DNA from: Acidovorax sp. FHTAMBA
GTDB taxonomy: Bacteria; Pseudomonadota; Gammaproteobacteria; Burkholderiales; Burkholderiaceae_C
Assembly: GCF_038958875.1 (NCBI RefSeq)
Contig: NZ_CP152407.1
Span: 937,501-1,001,500, forward strand
Direction: 5' to 3'
DNA length: 64,000 nt
Position 1 is the stretch's first letter; the number at the start of each line of letters is the position of its first letter. Below, piece by piece: positions 37,246 through 46,152 of this stretch. Made by a program: the position numbers and the translations under genes. A model generated the notes under the pieces. The model worked only from the letters and a program-made list of their open reading frames with translations, had not been told where the DNA came from and searched no databases.

Positions 37246-38082
37246 ATGTCTTGGCGCGTGCATTACAACGTTCGCGTCCCCATGACCGCTTTGTGGACTG
37301 AATGCCTTGCCCTCTGGCGCGCACACGCGCTGGTATGGGTGCTCACGCAGCGCGAGCTGGCCGCACGTCACAGCGGGACCGCTGCCGGCGTGGTGTGGCC
37401 TTACCTGCAGCCCCTGCTCACCGTGGCTGCGTTCTACCTAGTATTTGACATCGTGTTTGCCATGCGGCTGGGCGAAGGCGCGCCCGCCCATGCGGTCGGT
37501 ACGTACCTCATCGTCGGGGCGCTGCCCTGGATGGCGTTTTGCGACGCAGTATCGCGCGGCATGGGCAGCTTGCTGGATGCGGGCGGCCTCTTACAGAAAA
37601 ACCCGTTGCCCCCCGTGCTGTTTACGGCGAGGGCCGTGCTGGCCAGCGCACTCATCTACGGCCCGTTGCTTGCGCTGGTAGCAGTGGCCTACACCCCATT
37701 GCACGGTTTCGCACCTGCGGTGCTCAGCGTGGTGCCACTGCTCGCACTGCAGTTGATGCTGTGCCTGCTGCTGAGCTATCTGCTCGCCATACTAGCAGCA
37801 GCATTACGCGATACGGTGCAATTGGTGGGTTTCCTGCTGTCGGTCGGCATTTACCTGTCGCCCATCCTGTTTCCCATGACCCTGTTTCCCGAACGCTGGC
37901 GTTGGGTGCTGTGGCTCAACCCTATGACCGGGCTGGTACAGGGATACCAGCAAGTGCTGCTGCAGGGCGCATGGCCCTCCGCCGGGGTGTGGTGGGCCAC
38001 GCTGGCGTGGATAGCGCTGACTGCGGTTTTGCTGAATGTCGTAGTGTCTCGCAGCCGCGACCAGTTGGTGGATTGGCTATGA
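37246..38082 (+). CDS. Polysaccharide ABC exporter permease (Wzm type)
   Basis: A 278-residue ABC-2 type permease with six predicted membrane helices (for example WPYLQPLLTVAAFYLVFDIV, VVPLLALQLMLCLLLSYLLA, LVGFLLSVGIYLSPILF). LTQRELAARHSGTAAGVVWPYLQP (in parts) is typical for O-antigen and teichoic acid exporters. It pairs with the ATPase that overlaps its stop codon. ATG 37246 is used, with GGGAAC upstream; ATG 37282 (MTALWTECLALW) is an alternative. Confidence 0.85.
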   Translation: MSWRVHYNVRVPMTALWTECLALWRAHALVWVLTQRELAARHSGTAAGVVWPYLQPLLTVAAFYLVFDIVFAMRLGEGAPAHAVGTYLIVGALPWMAFCDAVSRGMGSLLDAGGLLQKNPLPPVLFTARAVLASALIYGPLLALVAVAYTPLHGFAPAVLSVVPLLALQLMLCLLLSYLLAILAAALRDTVQLVGFLLSVGIYLSPILFPMTLFPERWRWVLWLNPMTGLVQGYQQVLLQGAWPSAGVWWATLAWIALTAVLLNVVVSRSRDQLVDWL

Positions 38083-39443
38083 CGCACCAAGCACCTTCGC
38101 TCGCTACGAACATTCCAGCGGCCGCCCCCGTGCTACGCGTGCATGCAGTGGGCAAGGAATACAAGCTGTACCCCACACCGCGCGCGCGGCTAAAGGCGCT
38201 GGTGACTGGCAAGGCCACGCACCGCAGCCACTGGGCGCTGCACGATGTGTCGTTTGAACTGCAGCGCGGTGAGTGCATAGGCGTAATTGGTGACAACGGT
38301 GCCGGCAAGAGCACTTTGCTCAAGCTGCTGGCGGGCACATTGCAGCCCAGCCACGGCCGTATCGACCGGGTAGGGCGTGTGACTGCCATTCTGGAGCTGG
38401 GGGCGGGCTTCCACCCCGATTTCAGCGGCCGCGACAACCTGTACTTTGCGGGCAGCCTCATTGGCATCCAGCGTGAGGAGATGGCGCGGCTGGAGCCCGG
38501 GATCATTGAGTTTTGCGAGCTGGGTGAGGCGCTGGACAGGCCGGTAAAAACGTATTCGTCGGGCATGACGGTGCGGCTGGCATTCGCGTTGGTAACGGCA
38601 GTGCAGCCAGATGTTCTCATCGTGGACGAAGCATTGGCAGTGGGCGACCAGAACTTTCAGAAGAAGTGTGTGGAGCGCATCACGGCGTTTCGCAACAATG
38701 GCTGCACCATCCTGTTTTGTTCGCACAGCCCGTACCATGTTCGCCACCTGTGCGACCGGGCACTTTGGCTCAAGGGCGGCAGGGTGGAGCAGTTTGGCAA
38801 TACCGAAGCGGTGTTGGCTGCCTACGACCTGTACACCCGGGAGCGGGAGCTTGAGAAAAATGGCGGTGCTGCGAGTGCACTGGCAGATGCCGCGCCAGGA
38901 TCGGCCTCAGCCCATTCAGTTGACTCCGGCGCGGAGGGCACTGTTGCTGGCGGCGCCGGGCAGCCAGACTCGCAGATGGCTCCCAAGCACGCGGGGCGGT
39001 CACCACAACCCCAGCCGCTTGGCGATGCGGGCGGTAGTGCATGTATTTTGTCGGTGGATGTCGCGCATCTGGAAGACGCGCAAGCCGGGCATCCGCCCGT
39101 GCTGCAGGGGCAGGACCTGATTGTCACGATCCGTGCACGGGGGCGTGGCGATGAGCGTCCGCACATTGGATTCATGATCGAGCAGTCCAAAGGGGTGGGC
39201 ATTACCTCGTTGGCAACGCATGAAGACGGTGCAGCGCCTGTGCGGCTGAGCGACGGCACCTGGCAGTCGGTTCTTACTTTTCCAGACTTGCCGTTGCACA
39301 GCGGTGATTACGTGATCAGCGCTTTCCTGTTTGATGAAACGGGCCTCGCCGTGTATGACGAGTGGTTCCAGTTTTTGCACTTCCGTTTCATCTTTCCCAA
39401 GCCGTTGCCGGGGTTGGTCCGGCTTCCGCACCGCTGGAGTTAG
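38079..39443 (+). CDS. Polysaccharide ABC exporter ATPase with C-terminal Wzt domain
   Basis: A 454-residue protein. The nucleotide-binding domain (about 18-265) has Walker A GDNGAGKST at 71-79, the reduced signature YSSGM near 165 and Walker B VLIVDEALAVGD. A poorly conserved linker (about 275-325) leads to a C-terminal beta-sandwich (about 330-454; LQGQDLIVTIRARGRGDERP, VISAFLFDETGLAVYDEWFQ), which in Wzt proteins recognises the capped end of the O-polysaccharide before export. The start overlaps the permease stop (ATGA). Two methyltransferases downstream could supply the chain cap. Confidence 0.88.
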   Translation: MTHQAPSLATNIPAAAPVLRVHAVGKEYKLYPTPRARLKALVTGKATHRSHWALHDVSFELQRGECIGVIGDNGAGKSTLLKLLAGTLQPSHGRIDRVGRVTAILELGAGFHPDFSGRDNLYFAGSLIGIQREEMARLEPGIIEFCELGEALDRPVKTYSSGMTVRLAFALVTAVQPDVLIVDEALAVGDQNFQKKCVERITAFRNNGCTILFCSHSPYHVRHLCDRALWLKGGRVEQFGNTEAVLAAYDLYTRERELEKNGGAASALADAAPGSASAHSVDSGAEGTVAGGAGQPDSQMAPKHAGRSPQPQPLGDAGGSACILSVDVAHLEDAQAGHPPVLQGQDLIVTIRARGRGDERPHIGFMIEQSKGVGITSLATHEDGAAPVRLSDGTWQSVLTFPDLPLHSGDYVISAFLFDETGLAVYDEWFQFLHFRFIFPKPLPGLVRLPHRWS

Positions 39444-39555
39444 GGAGCGCGTTGGCCCCAAGGGCGAGCTATCGCGTGGTGCACTTTCGGTTCATGTTCC
39501 CCACCCAGCCGCCGTGGTGCATTGATAATCGGCGCTCCGCCTGAACACGCATCAC

Positions 39556-40449
39556 ATGACAGCAAACACGGATATACAAACAAGCAGAGGCCTGCAATTG
39601 CTGCAGGAAGGCCGCGACTTACTGGCCCGGGGTGACCGAACGGGTGCCGCGCAGGTGCTGGCCCGCGCGCGCGATGAGCGTGATGTGATGCTGGCAGCGC
39701 ATGCGTTGATCGAAGCGCATGACCTGGTGGGCTCCTACAACAATGTGATGGGGCTGAACTGCGCCATCTCGGAGCACGACGACATCTTTGGTTTTTTTCT
39801 GGGCCACCACTCCAGTCGCAACCCGCTGCGCGATTACCTGGCTGACGGCTGGCGTACGCTTTCAGAGCTGATGTTGTTGCTGGAGGCGGTAGACAAGCCG
39901 TTGCTCAAGACGCCCAGTGTGCTGGAGTTTGCCAGCGGCCATGGGCGGTTTACGCGGCATCTCGTGAAGGCGTTGGGGCCGACGCGTGTGGTGGTGTCCG
40001 ATGTGGTCCCCAGTGCCGTGGAGTTTTCTCGTCGCACGTTTGGTGTGGAGGGGTTCTTGTCCGCCAGCACGCCAGAGGCCGTGCAATGGCCAGGCCGCTA
40101 TGACCTGGTGTTTGTGTTGTCGTTGTTCAGTCACCTGCCAAAGGCAACGTGGTCGCGCTGGCTCAAGGTGCTTTTTGATGCGGTTGCACCCGGAGGGTTG
40201 CTGGTATTCAGTACCCATGGCATCAAAGCGGCACATTTTGACCATGTGACGCTCGACGCAGAGGGTTACTTTTTTGCAGCTTCCAGCGAGTCGTCGGCGA
40301 TTGATGGGCAGGAATACGGCACAACGTTTACCTCCGAGCCGTTCGTGTTGGCGCGCATTGCCGAAACCCTGGGTGCGGACAAGCTGGTGCACAAGGCGCC
40401 CGTGCACTTCTGGAACCATCAGGATGCCTATGTGTTGCGCAAGCCTTGA
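39556..40449 (+). CDS. SAM-dependent methyltransferase
   Basis: A 297-residue class I methyltransferase. An N-terminal helical part (LLQEGRDLLARGDRTGAAQV) precedes the Rossmann domain with motif I VLEFASGHGRFTRHLVKALG near residue 120, acidic strand VVVSDVVPSAVEF, and YDLVFVLSLFSHLPKATWSR. Located just behind a Wzt-type exporter, it is a candidate for O-polysaccharide modification or chain termination; the substrate is not visible from sequence. Confidence 0.75.
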   Translation: MTANTDIQTSRGLQLLQEGRDLLARGDRTGAAQVLARARDERDVMLAAHALIEAHDLVGSYNNVMGLNCAISEHDDIFGFFLGHHSSRNPLRDYLADGWRTLSELMLLLEAVDKPLLKTPSVLEFASGHGRFTRHLVKALGPTRVVVSDVVPSAVEFSRRTFGVEGFLSASTPEAVQWPGRYDLVFVLSLFSHLPKATWSRWLKVLFDAVAPGGLLVFSTHGIKAAHFDHVTLDAEGYFFAASSESSAIDGQEYGTTFTSEPFVLARIAETLGADKLVHKAPVHFWNHQDAYVLRKP

Positions 40450-40485
40450 GCGCTCACGCAAGTCCGTGAACCAGCGGGAGGCGCT

Positions 40486-41349
40486 ATGAACGGCAATTGG
40501 CTTCACTCCCTGCAGGAGCGTCTTTGGGGCGTGGCGCCTTGGGATGCGAGCAAGATTTCTGACGAATGGTTTCGGGCACATTTTGAGTATGCGGCCGATG
40601 TGGTGAACCACTGGATTGGCGGTGTGCTGGATGTGCGCAGCGCCAGGTTCTTGAACTTTGGCTGCGGCGATGGCATTACCGATCTGTCCCTGGTGCTGCG
40701 CTACGGCGCCACGTCCATTCATGGGGTGGATATCCGCCGGGAATACACCAAGCTGCCCCGCATTGCGAGAGAGCAGTTGGGCATGCGGCGTATCCCCTCG
40801 GCGCTGACATTCGAAAGCATCACCCCCGGTGCGCCGCTGGCAGGCCAGCGTGCGCTGGTTGACGGGATCATGAGCTGGTCTACCTTCGAACATGTGCAGC
40901 GCGATCAGCTGGCGCCGATCTTTGCGGATCTCCATGCCTGCCTGCGGCCAGGGGGCTACTTCTTCATCCAGATTGAGCCATTGTTTTATTCGCCGTTCGG
41001 GTCGCACTTGCGCAGGTATGACGACGTGCCGTGGCACCACCTGCTGGCCAGTGAAGAAGCGCTGTGGCAAGTGATCAAGAATCATCAAGGGCCCATCGAC
41101 GCTGCGGAGGTGGATTTCGGGTTCGCGGATTTTGGCGTAGACGGCTACAAGGAGTTTGTATTCAAGGAGTACCGCTCGCTCAACCGCCTTACTGCCGACG
41201 AGCTGGTGGACCTGACAACGCAAGCCGGCTTTCACGTGGTGCGGCAGGAGCGCCGGAACGTAGAAATGGAGATCCCCAGCGCATTGCGTGGGCGCTACCC
41301 CGACGAGCTGCTGCTGAACAACGAGATTTTTCTGTTGTTGAGCAAGTGA
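40486..41349 (+). CDS. SAM-dependent methyltransferase
   Basis: A 287-residue class I methyltransferase: motif I FLNFGCGDGITDLSLVLRYG near residue 62, IHGVDIRREYTKL, DGIMSWSTFEHVQRDQLAPI and the post-motif LRPGGYFFIQIEPLFYSPFG. The C-terminal third (LTADELVDLTTQAGFHVVRQ) is typical of enzymes acting on lipid- or sugar-linked substrates. It follows the first methyltransferase by 36 nt and converges with the giant glycosyltransferase gene across a bidirectional terminator. Confidence 0.75.
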   Translation: MNGNWLHSLQERLWGVAPWDASKISDEWFRAHFEYAADVVNHWIGGVLDVRSARFLNFGCGDGITDLSLVLRYGATSIHGVDIRREYTKLPRIAREQLGMRRIPSALTFESITPGAPLAGQRALVDGIMSWSTFEHVQRDQLAPIFADLHACLRPGGYFFIQIEPLFYSPFGSHLRRYDDVPWHHLLASEEALWQVIKNHQGPIDAAEVDFGFADFGVDGYKEFVFKEYRSLNRLTADELVDLTTQAGFHVVRQERRNVEMEIPSALRGRYPDELLLNNEIFLLLSK

Positions 41350-41404
41350 AGGGTGAGACGCGGGCCTGCGCTGAGCAGCGGAGGATCTGAACCCCTTACA
41401 AACG

Positions 41405-41500
41405 TAAAAAATGATAGCTGCTAGCGCTTGTCAGAAGTAGTTTTCAGATAAAAAATACTGTGAAAATCAATGCCATCAAGCGCTGGCAGCTCACTTTTTT
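41405..41500. terminator. Palindromic repeat copy D, bidirectional terminator
   Basis: Arms AGCTGCTAGCGCTTG (41416-41430) and CAAGCGCTGGCAGCT (41477-41491), complementary with one mismatch, separated by 46 nt that itself holds a small hairpin region. The plus strand continues into TCACTTTTTT and the minus strand into ATCATTTTTTACG. It stands between two convergent genes, so it fits termination from both sides. Confidence 0.72.
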
Positions 41501-41520
41501 GAATGTTATTCAACAAGAAT

Positions 41521-44500
41521 TCACGCTCTCAACCAGCTCTTCACCTTTGTCTGCCAATGCTGGGGCACGCGCTGCGCTACGCCGCGCAGCAATGGATGCG
41601 AGCGCAGTTTGACGATGCCGGAGAGCAATAAAGATCGGGCGCCCGTGGCGCCGGTGGATGGAGCCCGGTGGGTGGCGAGAAAATCCATGGGCACACCAAT
41701 CGGGTGCGAGCTGCCGGGGACTGTTGCCAGGTAGCTGTCGTGGTAGTGCCAAGGCAGGCTGGAGGCCGACGCCTGCAGGGCCCGTGCACCGGGCGTAGCG
41801 GGCTGGGCCACGGGTGGCGGGGTGCCTTGGTCGAAATTCTGCTCGCGAATCCGTAAAAAAGCATCCAGCCATTGTGCTGGTGTCTGGTCCCACCGTTCGA
41901 CCCAACTCCATGTTCTGCCGTGCAGACGCTCGGCAAAGGCGCCCAGGTCTGGCGCAACCACGGGCAGCGCGGCCTCCATGCAGGCGCTGAGCGTGTAGCT
42001 ATACGTTTCTGGCCATTGGGCGGGAAACCATGCCAGATCCGGTTGCAGCCATTCCAGGAGGCGGGGAAGGTCGTTGTCTTCGTAGGCTCCGTGGACAGTG
42101 AGGTGGGCCTTGGGTTGTGTCTGCAGGTGCCGGTAGCCATACCCCAGCAAGTGGAATTCGACGGGAGCGTTGCGGCGGGCAGCTTCCAGGGCTACGGCTT
42201 CCAGGATGTCTGCACCTTTGATGGCGCTGAGAGCTCCGATCACCACGACTTTCAATGCGGCGCCAGCGGCACGGGCATGAGGTTGGGCAAGGGGCAGCTC
42301 GCCGTGGCTGGACAAATCTGTATGGGGAACGACGCGCACCCGTGCACCCGGAGCAAAACCGGCGATGCGGAGTGCTGCATCGTGGCTCGGCGTGAATACC
42401 TGGCGTGCCCCCGTAAGAAAGTGGATGTTCCGGTGGCGCCACTGGCCGACGGTACCGCCGTAGGGCGCCGCGGTGCTATCCGCAGGGCAACAGGTGCACT
42501 GGCCTGGAGCCAGCTCGCCAGCATAGCGATTGTCCAGACCCGTGAGCGAGATGTGGGTGCAGTAGCTGTAGAAATCGTGCGCAGTGAAGTCGTAGGCCAC
42601 GCCCAGATGGTGGGGTAGATCCAGAACGCTTTCGTCATGGCCCAGCAGGTGGTGGTAGTGAATGTGCGACACGCCCAGCTGCCGAAGTGCCTGGAGGAGC
42701 TGCGCGAATTCATCTGCAATGCTGAATTGCAGGAGAAAGCCCTCCGACTCATCCGCCCACTGTAACCGTACCGAGCGATGGGGGGCGGGAGTGAGGGTCA
42801 GAAACAAGGCTTGGTCTGAAAGGTGCTGGGCGAGCTCCCGTACATGCCGCACGGTACCGCCGGCGCGGTCGTGCAAGACAGCAAGCACGACCTTGCGCCC
42901 GCCACTTTGCTGCTGGCGCATGCGTGCCACATCCAGTGCCAGTCGCCAAGGCTGTGCCGGGTCGGCGCGCACAAACGCCATCACATCCCGCTCATAGTTT
43001 GGATGAAGGCGGCGCAAGGTCTCCATCGCGGCGCGTTCGCGGGGGCTTTTGCTGTCACCAAAACTCACGCCACCAGTGTGCAGCACGAAAGTGTCGAGAA
43101 GGTGCAGGTTGCGCCAGCCAGCTTCTGCCGCTCGTTGGCAGAAATCGTTTTCTTCGCCATAGCCTTTGCCGAAATTTTCCGTGTCGAACAACCCAACCTG
43201 CTGCAGGCTGTCACGCCGGATGTACATGCAGAAACCGACGCCGGTGGGCACATCCACCACAGCGCCTGCGTTGGTTTGGGCGCACAAGGCGTCCAGCTGT
43301 GCGGTGTTGTAGCCCGGGGGCAGGTCGTTGTCTTTGCAGAAACGGGGGTAGCTGCAGATGGTGGCGTTGTTGGAGAAGGGCGTGACGGAGGCGACCTTCT
43401 GGTCGCTGTAGGCTGCGCGGCGAATGCGGTCCAGCCAGTCATTCGCCACCTCGGTGTCGCTGTTGAGCAGCAGCACGTCGTTGCTGTCGCTCAGCGCCAT
43501 GCCCCGGTTGACGGTGCCTACGAAGCCAAGGTTTTCGGGGTTTTCGAGCAACGTGATGCGGTCATCCTGGCGTGCGCGGTCGCGCAACCAGGCAGTCACT
43601 TCGGGTTCCGGGCTGGCATCGTTGATCACGATCAGGCGCCAAGGGGTCTGGCAGGCGCTGGCCAGCACAGAGTCTATGCACAGTCGGGTGTCGTGCAGCC
43701 CGCGGTATACGGGCACGATGACGTCGACGGGTTGAGGCGGGGGCGTGACCGGGATAGGCGCGGGGGGCACTTGTGCTGCTGCCGCTGCAGGTGCGCGACC
43801 CAGCAGGCGATCAACGCGCATCTTTGCGTGGACCAAGGGGCGGGTGGCTCGAAACACGGTGGAGTTCTCTATGGTCTTGAGGTGCGCGGCCAAGGCGGCG
43901 TAATCTTTCTGAAGGCGGGTAGCTTCTTGTTGCCACGTGGCACGTTGCTGGGCCAGGGCCTTGTTGCTTTCTTCGAGAATGGTCGCACGGGCTTCAACGA
44001 GTCGCATCTCGTGCCGCTGATGGTTGAAGCTGCTTTCTGCGTCGCGTGCAGCGCGCTCCAGTTCGCCAATGCGGTCATCCAGCGGGCGCACGGTGCTGGC
44101 GAGGGCCAGATAGTCTGCAGACATGGGCCAACCCAGTTCCACCTCCAGGGTGGCGGGCGCCCGGTCGGCGAGTTCGAAAACGTCTGCGGGGATGGGTAGT
44201 TCCATCCACGGGTCTGTTCCCGCAAGGAGCAGCAGGCTCGCGCCTGAAGCGGGCGGCAGGGGGGCTTGCCAGACGATCTGGCTGTGAGGTGCTGCCGAGA
44301 GCAGTGAGCGGGATGTGCTATCAGCTTGCCAGTGCCAAAGGGGCTGCTGGGCGTGGTCAAGCAGCGTCAGGCTGTAGAGGTGGAGAAAACCCGGGCGATC
44401 TGCCGGGTCCAGGCGCAGTTGTTTGAGGGGACGAGCCGCTTGCGGAAGACTGAAACGCACCATCTGCCGTTCCTGGCCAATGATTCCGCTGGCCGTGAGC

Positions 44501-45300
44501 TTGTCTTCTTCGGCATAGCCACCGTCATATCCCAGGTAGAGCTGTGCCGTAAACCGCGCATGCGACGCTATACCGTTAGCAGGAGTATGTGCTGCACTGG
44601 AGACATGCGGCACTGGCCGAGCCACACAGATGAACTGGTAAGCGAGAGCGTCGGGGGACCCTAGCAGGTAGCGGGCCACTGCGGCAGGCAAGCGGTCAAA
44701 CGCCACCTGGAACTCGGACTCTGGCAACTCGCGCTGGACGGTGTCCACGGTGTCCAGCTCCCAAAGCTGCTCAGCCATGAAGCGCACGAGCGAAGTGCGT
44801 GTGAAAAATCGCAGGTGGGTGCGGTCGAGCAACCCTTCCTCACGATAGCGGAACTCGCCTTCCATCAGTTCGGCCAGAAGGCCGGCATATGCAGCGTTGG
44901 GGACAGAAATCAGCAGCTTTCCATCGGGCTCCAACAGGTCGCGGCAAGCCTGCAATACCGTTTCTGGGCGGCGAAGGTGCTCAAGCACATCGGCGCACAC
45001 AATGTAGTCGTAGCGCCGATCACCGAACATGCCGTGCAGGTTGGCGGTTTCGAGGTCGGCCACCTCTACCGTGCGATAGTGTGGCCGGGCGTGGTCGGCC
45101 TCGGCGCGGCTGAGGGTGACGCCGTCCGATGTGCAGCCCCGTGTTTCTTTCAGATGCTGCCCCAGGGCGCCACTTCCGCAACCGAGGTCCAGTACGCAAG
45201 CCCCTGGGTGGACCAGACTCGCCAGGACCGACAGCGAGGTGCGCTCGCCTTCGGCGATGGAGCGCAAATACACGTGCAGGTCGTCAATTGAATTCGTCAT
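41521..45300 (-). CDS. Trifunctional methyltransferase-GT2-GT4 polysaccharide enzyme
   Basis: A 1259-residue protein with several parts. Residues 30-200: class I methyltransferase (CVLDLGCGSGALGQHL, YDYIVCADVLEHLRRPE). Residues about 245-400: a beta-rich domain (FTAQLYLGYDGGYAEEDKLT). Residues about 405-480: coiled coil. Residues about 520-800: GT2 glycosyltransferase (VDVIVPVYRGLHDTRLCIDS, ENLGFVGTVNRG, LLLNSDTEVANDW, YGEENDFCQRA). Residues about 830-1200: GT4-type transferase (GGTVRHVRELAQHL, VVVIGALSAIKGADILEAVA, ETYSYTLSACMEAALPVVAP). The ATG at 45300 gives MTNSIDDLHVYL; the open frame extends 42 codons upstream without similarity. Cytosolic, probably membrane-associated, building and perhaps methylating the O-chain. 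Exact linkages are unknown. Confidence 0.82.
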   Translation of the reverse strand: MTNSIDDLHVYLRSIAEGERTSLSVLASLVHPGACVLDLGCGSGALGQHLKETRGCTSDGVTLSRAEADHARPHYRTVEVADLETANLHGMFGDRRYDYIVCADVLEHLRRPETVLQACRDLLEPDGKLLISVPNAAYAGLLAELMEGEFRYREEGLLDRTHLRFFTRTSLVRFMAEQLWELDTVDTVQRELPESEFQVAFDRLPAAVARYLLGSPDALAYQFICVARPVPHVSSAAHTPANGIASHARFTAQLYLGYDGGYAEEDKLTASGIIGQERQMVRFSLPQAARPLKQLRLDPADRPGFLHLYSLTLLDHAQQPLWHWQADSTSRSLLSAAPHSQIVWQAPLPPASGASLLLLAGTDPWMELPIPADVFELADRAPATLEVELGWPMSADYLALASTVRPLDDRIGELERAARDAESSFNHQRHEMRLVEARATILEESNKALAQQRATWQQEATRLQKDYAALAAHLKTIENSTVFRATRPLVHAKMRVDRLLGRAPAAAAAQVPPAPIPVTPPPQPVDVIVPVYRGLHDTRLCIDSVLASACQTPWRLIVINDASPEPEVTAWLRDRARQDDRITLLENPENLGFVGTVNRGMALSDSNDVLLLNSDTEVANDWLDRIRRAAYSDQKVASVTPFSNNATICSYPRFCKDNDLPPGYNTAQLDALCAQTNAGAVVDVPTGVGFCMYIRRDSLQQVGLFDTENFGKGYGEENDFCQRAAEAGWRNLHLLDTFVLHTGGVSFGDSKSPRERAAMETLRRLHPNYERDVMAFVRADPAQPWRLALDVARMRQQQSGGRKVVLAVLHDRAGGTVRHVRELAQHLSDQALFLTLTPAPHRSVRLQWADESEGFLLQFSIADEFAQLLQALRQLGVSHIHYHHLLGHDESVLDLPHHLGVAYDFTAHDFYSYCTHISLTGLDNRYAGELAPGQCTCCPADSTAAPYGGTVGQWRHRNIHFLTGARQVFTPSHDAALRIAGFAPGARVRVVPHTDLSSHGELPLAQPHARAAGAALKVVVIGALSAIKGADILEAVALEAARRNAPVEFHLLGYGYRHLQTQPKAHLTVHGAYEDNDLPRLLEWLQPDLAWFPAQWPETYSYTLSACMEAALPVVAPDLGAFAERLHGRTWSWVERWDQTPAQWLDAFLRIREQNFDQGTPPPVAQPATPGARALQASASSLPWHYHDSYLATVPGSSHPIGVPMDFLATHRAPSTGATGARSLLLSGIVKLRSHPLLRGVAQRVPQHWQTKVKSWLRA

Positions 45301-45363
45301 CCGGCGATTATGACGGCGCGTTCCGCAGGGAAAAGGGCTGCTGTGGGTGGACAATAGCACCCG

Positions 45364-46152
45364 ATGGCCGACATTTTTCCCCTGCAGCGCCCGCGTCTGG
45401 CGATCTCCATCGTGAGCCACGGCCACGGAGCCTTGGTGCAGGCGCTGCTGCTTCAGTTGGCCCAGATTTCGGCGCGATCCGTCGCCCGGGTGGTGCTGGT
45501 GCAGAACCTGCCAGAGTCAAGCCCAGAGGCGCCGTTGGAGGGGTGGCCCTTTGAGTTGAAAGTGGTTGTAAATGACACGCCCAAGGGGTTCGGTGCAAAC
45601 CATAACTTCGCTTTGAGGGGCGCTGACGAAGAGTTTGTCTGCATACTTAACCCGGATGTTGCGCTGCAAGCCGCCGATCCCTTTCCCGAGTTGCTTGTCG
45701 CCAGCAGCCTGCCAGGCGTAGGTTGCGCCTATCCCATTCAGGTAGACGACGAAGGACGTGTTCAGGATAGTGAGCGAGAGATTCCGTCGCCAGCCGCTTT
45801 GTTGCGCCGAAGGCTGCTGGGGCAGATCGAAACGCGGGCGGATTGGGTAAATGCGGCGTGCATCGTGGTGCCGACCCCGGTTTGGCACCAGCTGGGGGGG
45901 TTTGACGAGCGCTATTTCATGTATTGCGAGGATGTGGATTGGTGCTTGCGGGTCAGACTGCGGGGGCTGCAGCTGGTCCGGGCGCCGGTGTGCGTTGTTC
46001 ATACGGGCCAGCGAGCCAGCGGCCGTAGTGCCAGGCACCTTGCGTGGCATGTGCGCAGTCTTCTGCGGTTGTGGATCTCTCCGGTATATCGTCAGGCGCA
46101 ACAGTTGCTAACCTCTGCCTCGTCCAGCGCAGGTACTATCGGCACCCCATGA
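45364..46152 (+). CDS. GT2 glycosyltransferase, rhamnosyltransferase-like
   Basis: A 262-residue family 2 glycosyltransferase: LAISIVSHGHGALVQALLLQ at the N-terminus, NDTPKGFGANHNFALRGADE, the DxD-equivalent LNPDVAL, and the C-terminal acceptor motif FDERYFMYCEDVDWCLRVRL. This style resembles rhamnosyltransferases, which suits the nearby dTDP-rhamnose genes. It overlaps the WecA-like gene by 4 nt and is divergent from the giant glycosyltransferase. Confidence 0.85.
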   Translation: MADIFPLQRPRLAISIVSHGHGALVQALLLQLAQISARSVARVVLVQNLPESSPEAPLEGWPFELKVVVNDTPKGFGANHNFALRGADEEFVCILNPDVALQAADPFPELLVASSLPGVGCAYPIQVDDEGRVQDSEREIPSPAALLRRRLLGQIETRADWVNAACIVVPTPVWHQLGGFDERYFMYCEDVDWCLRVRLRGLQLVRAPVCVVHTGQRASGRSARHLAWHVRSLLRLWISPVYRQAQQLLTSASSSAGTIGTP

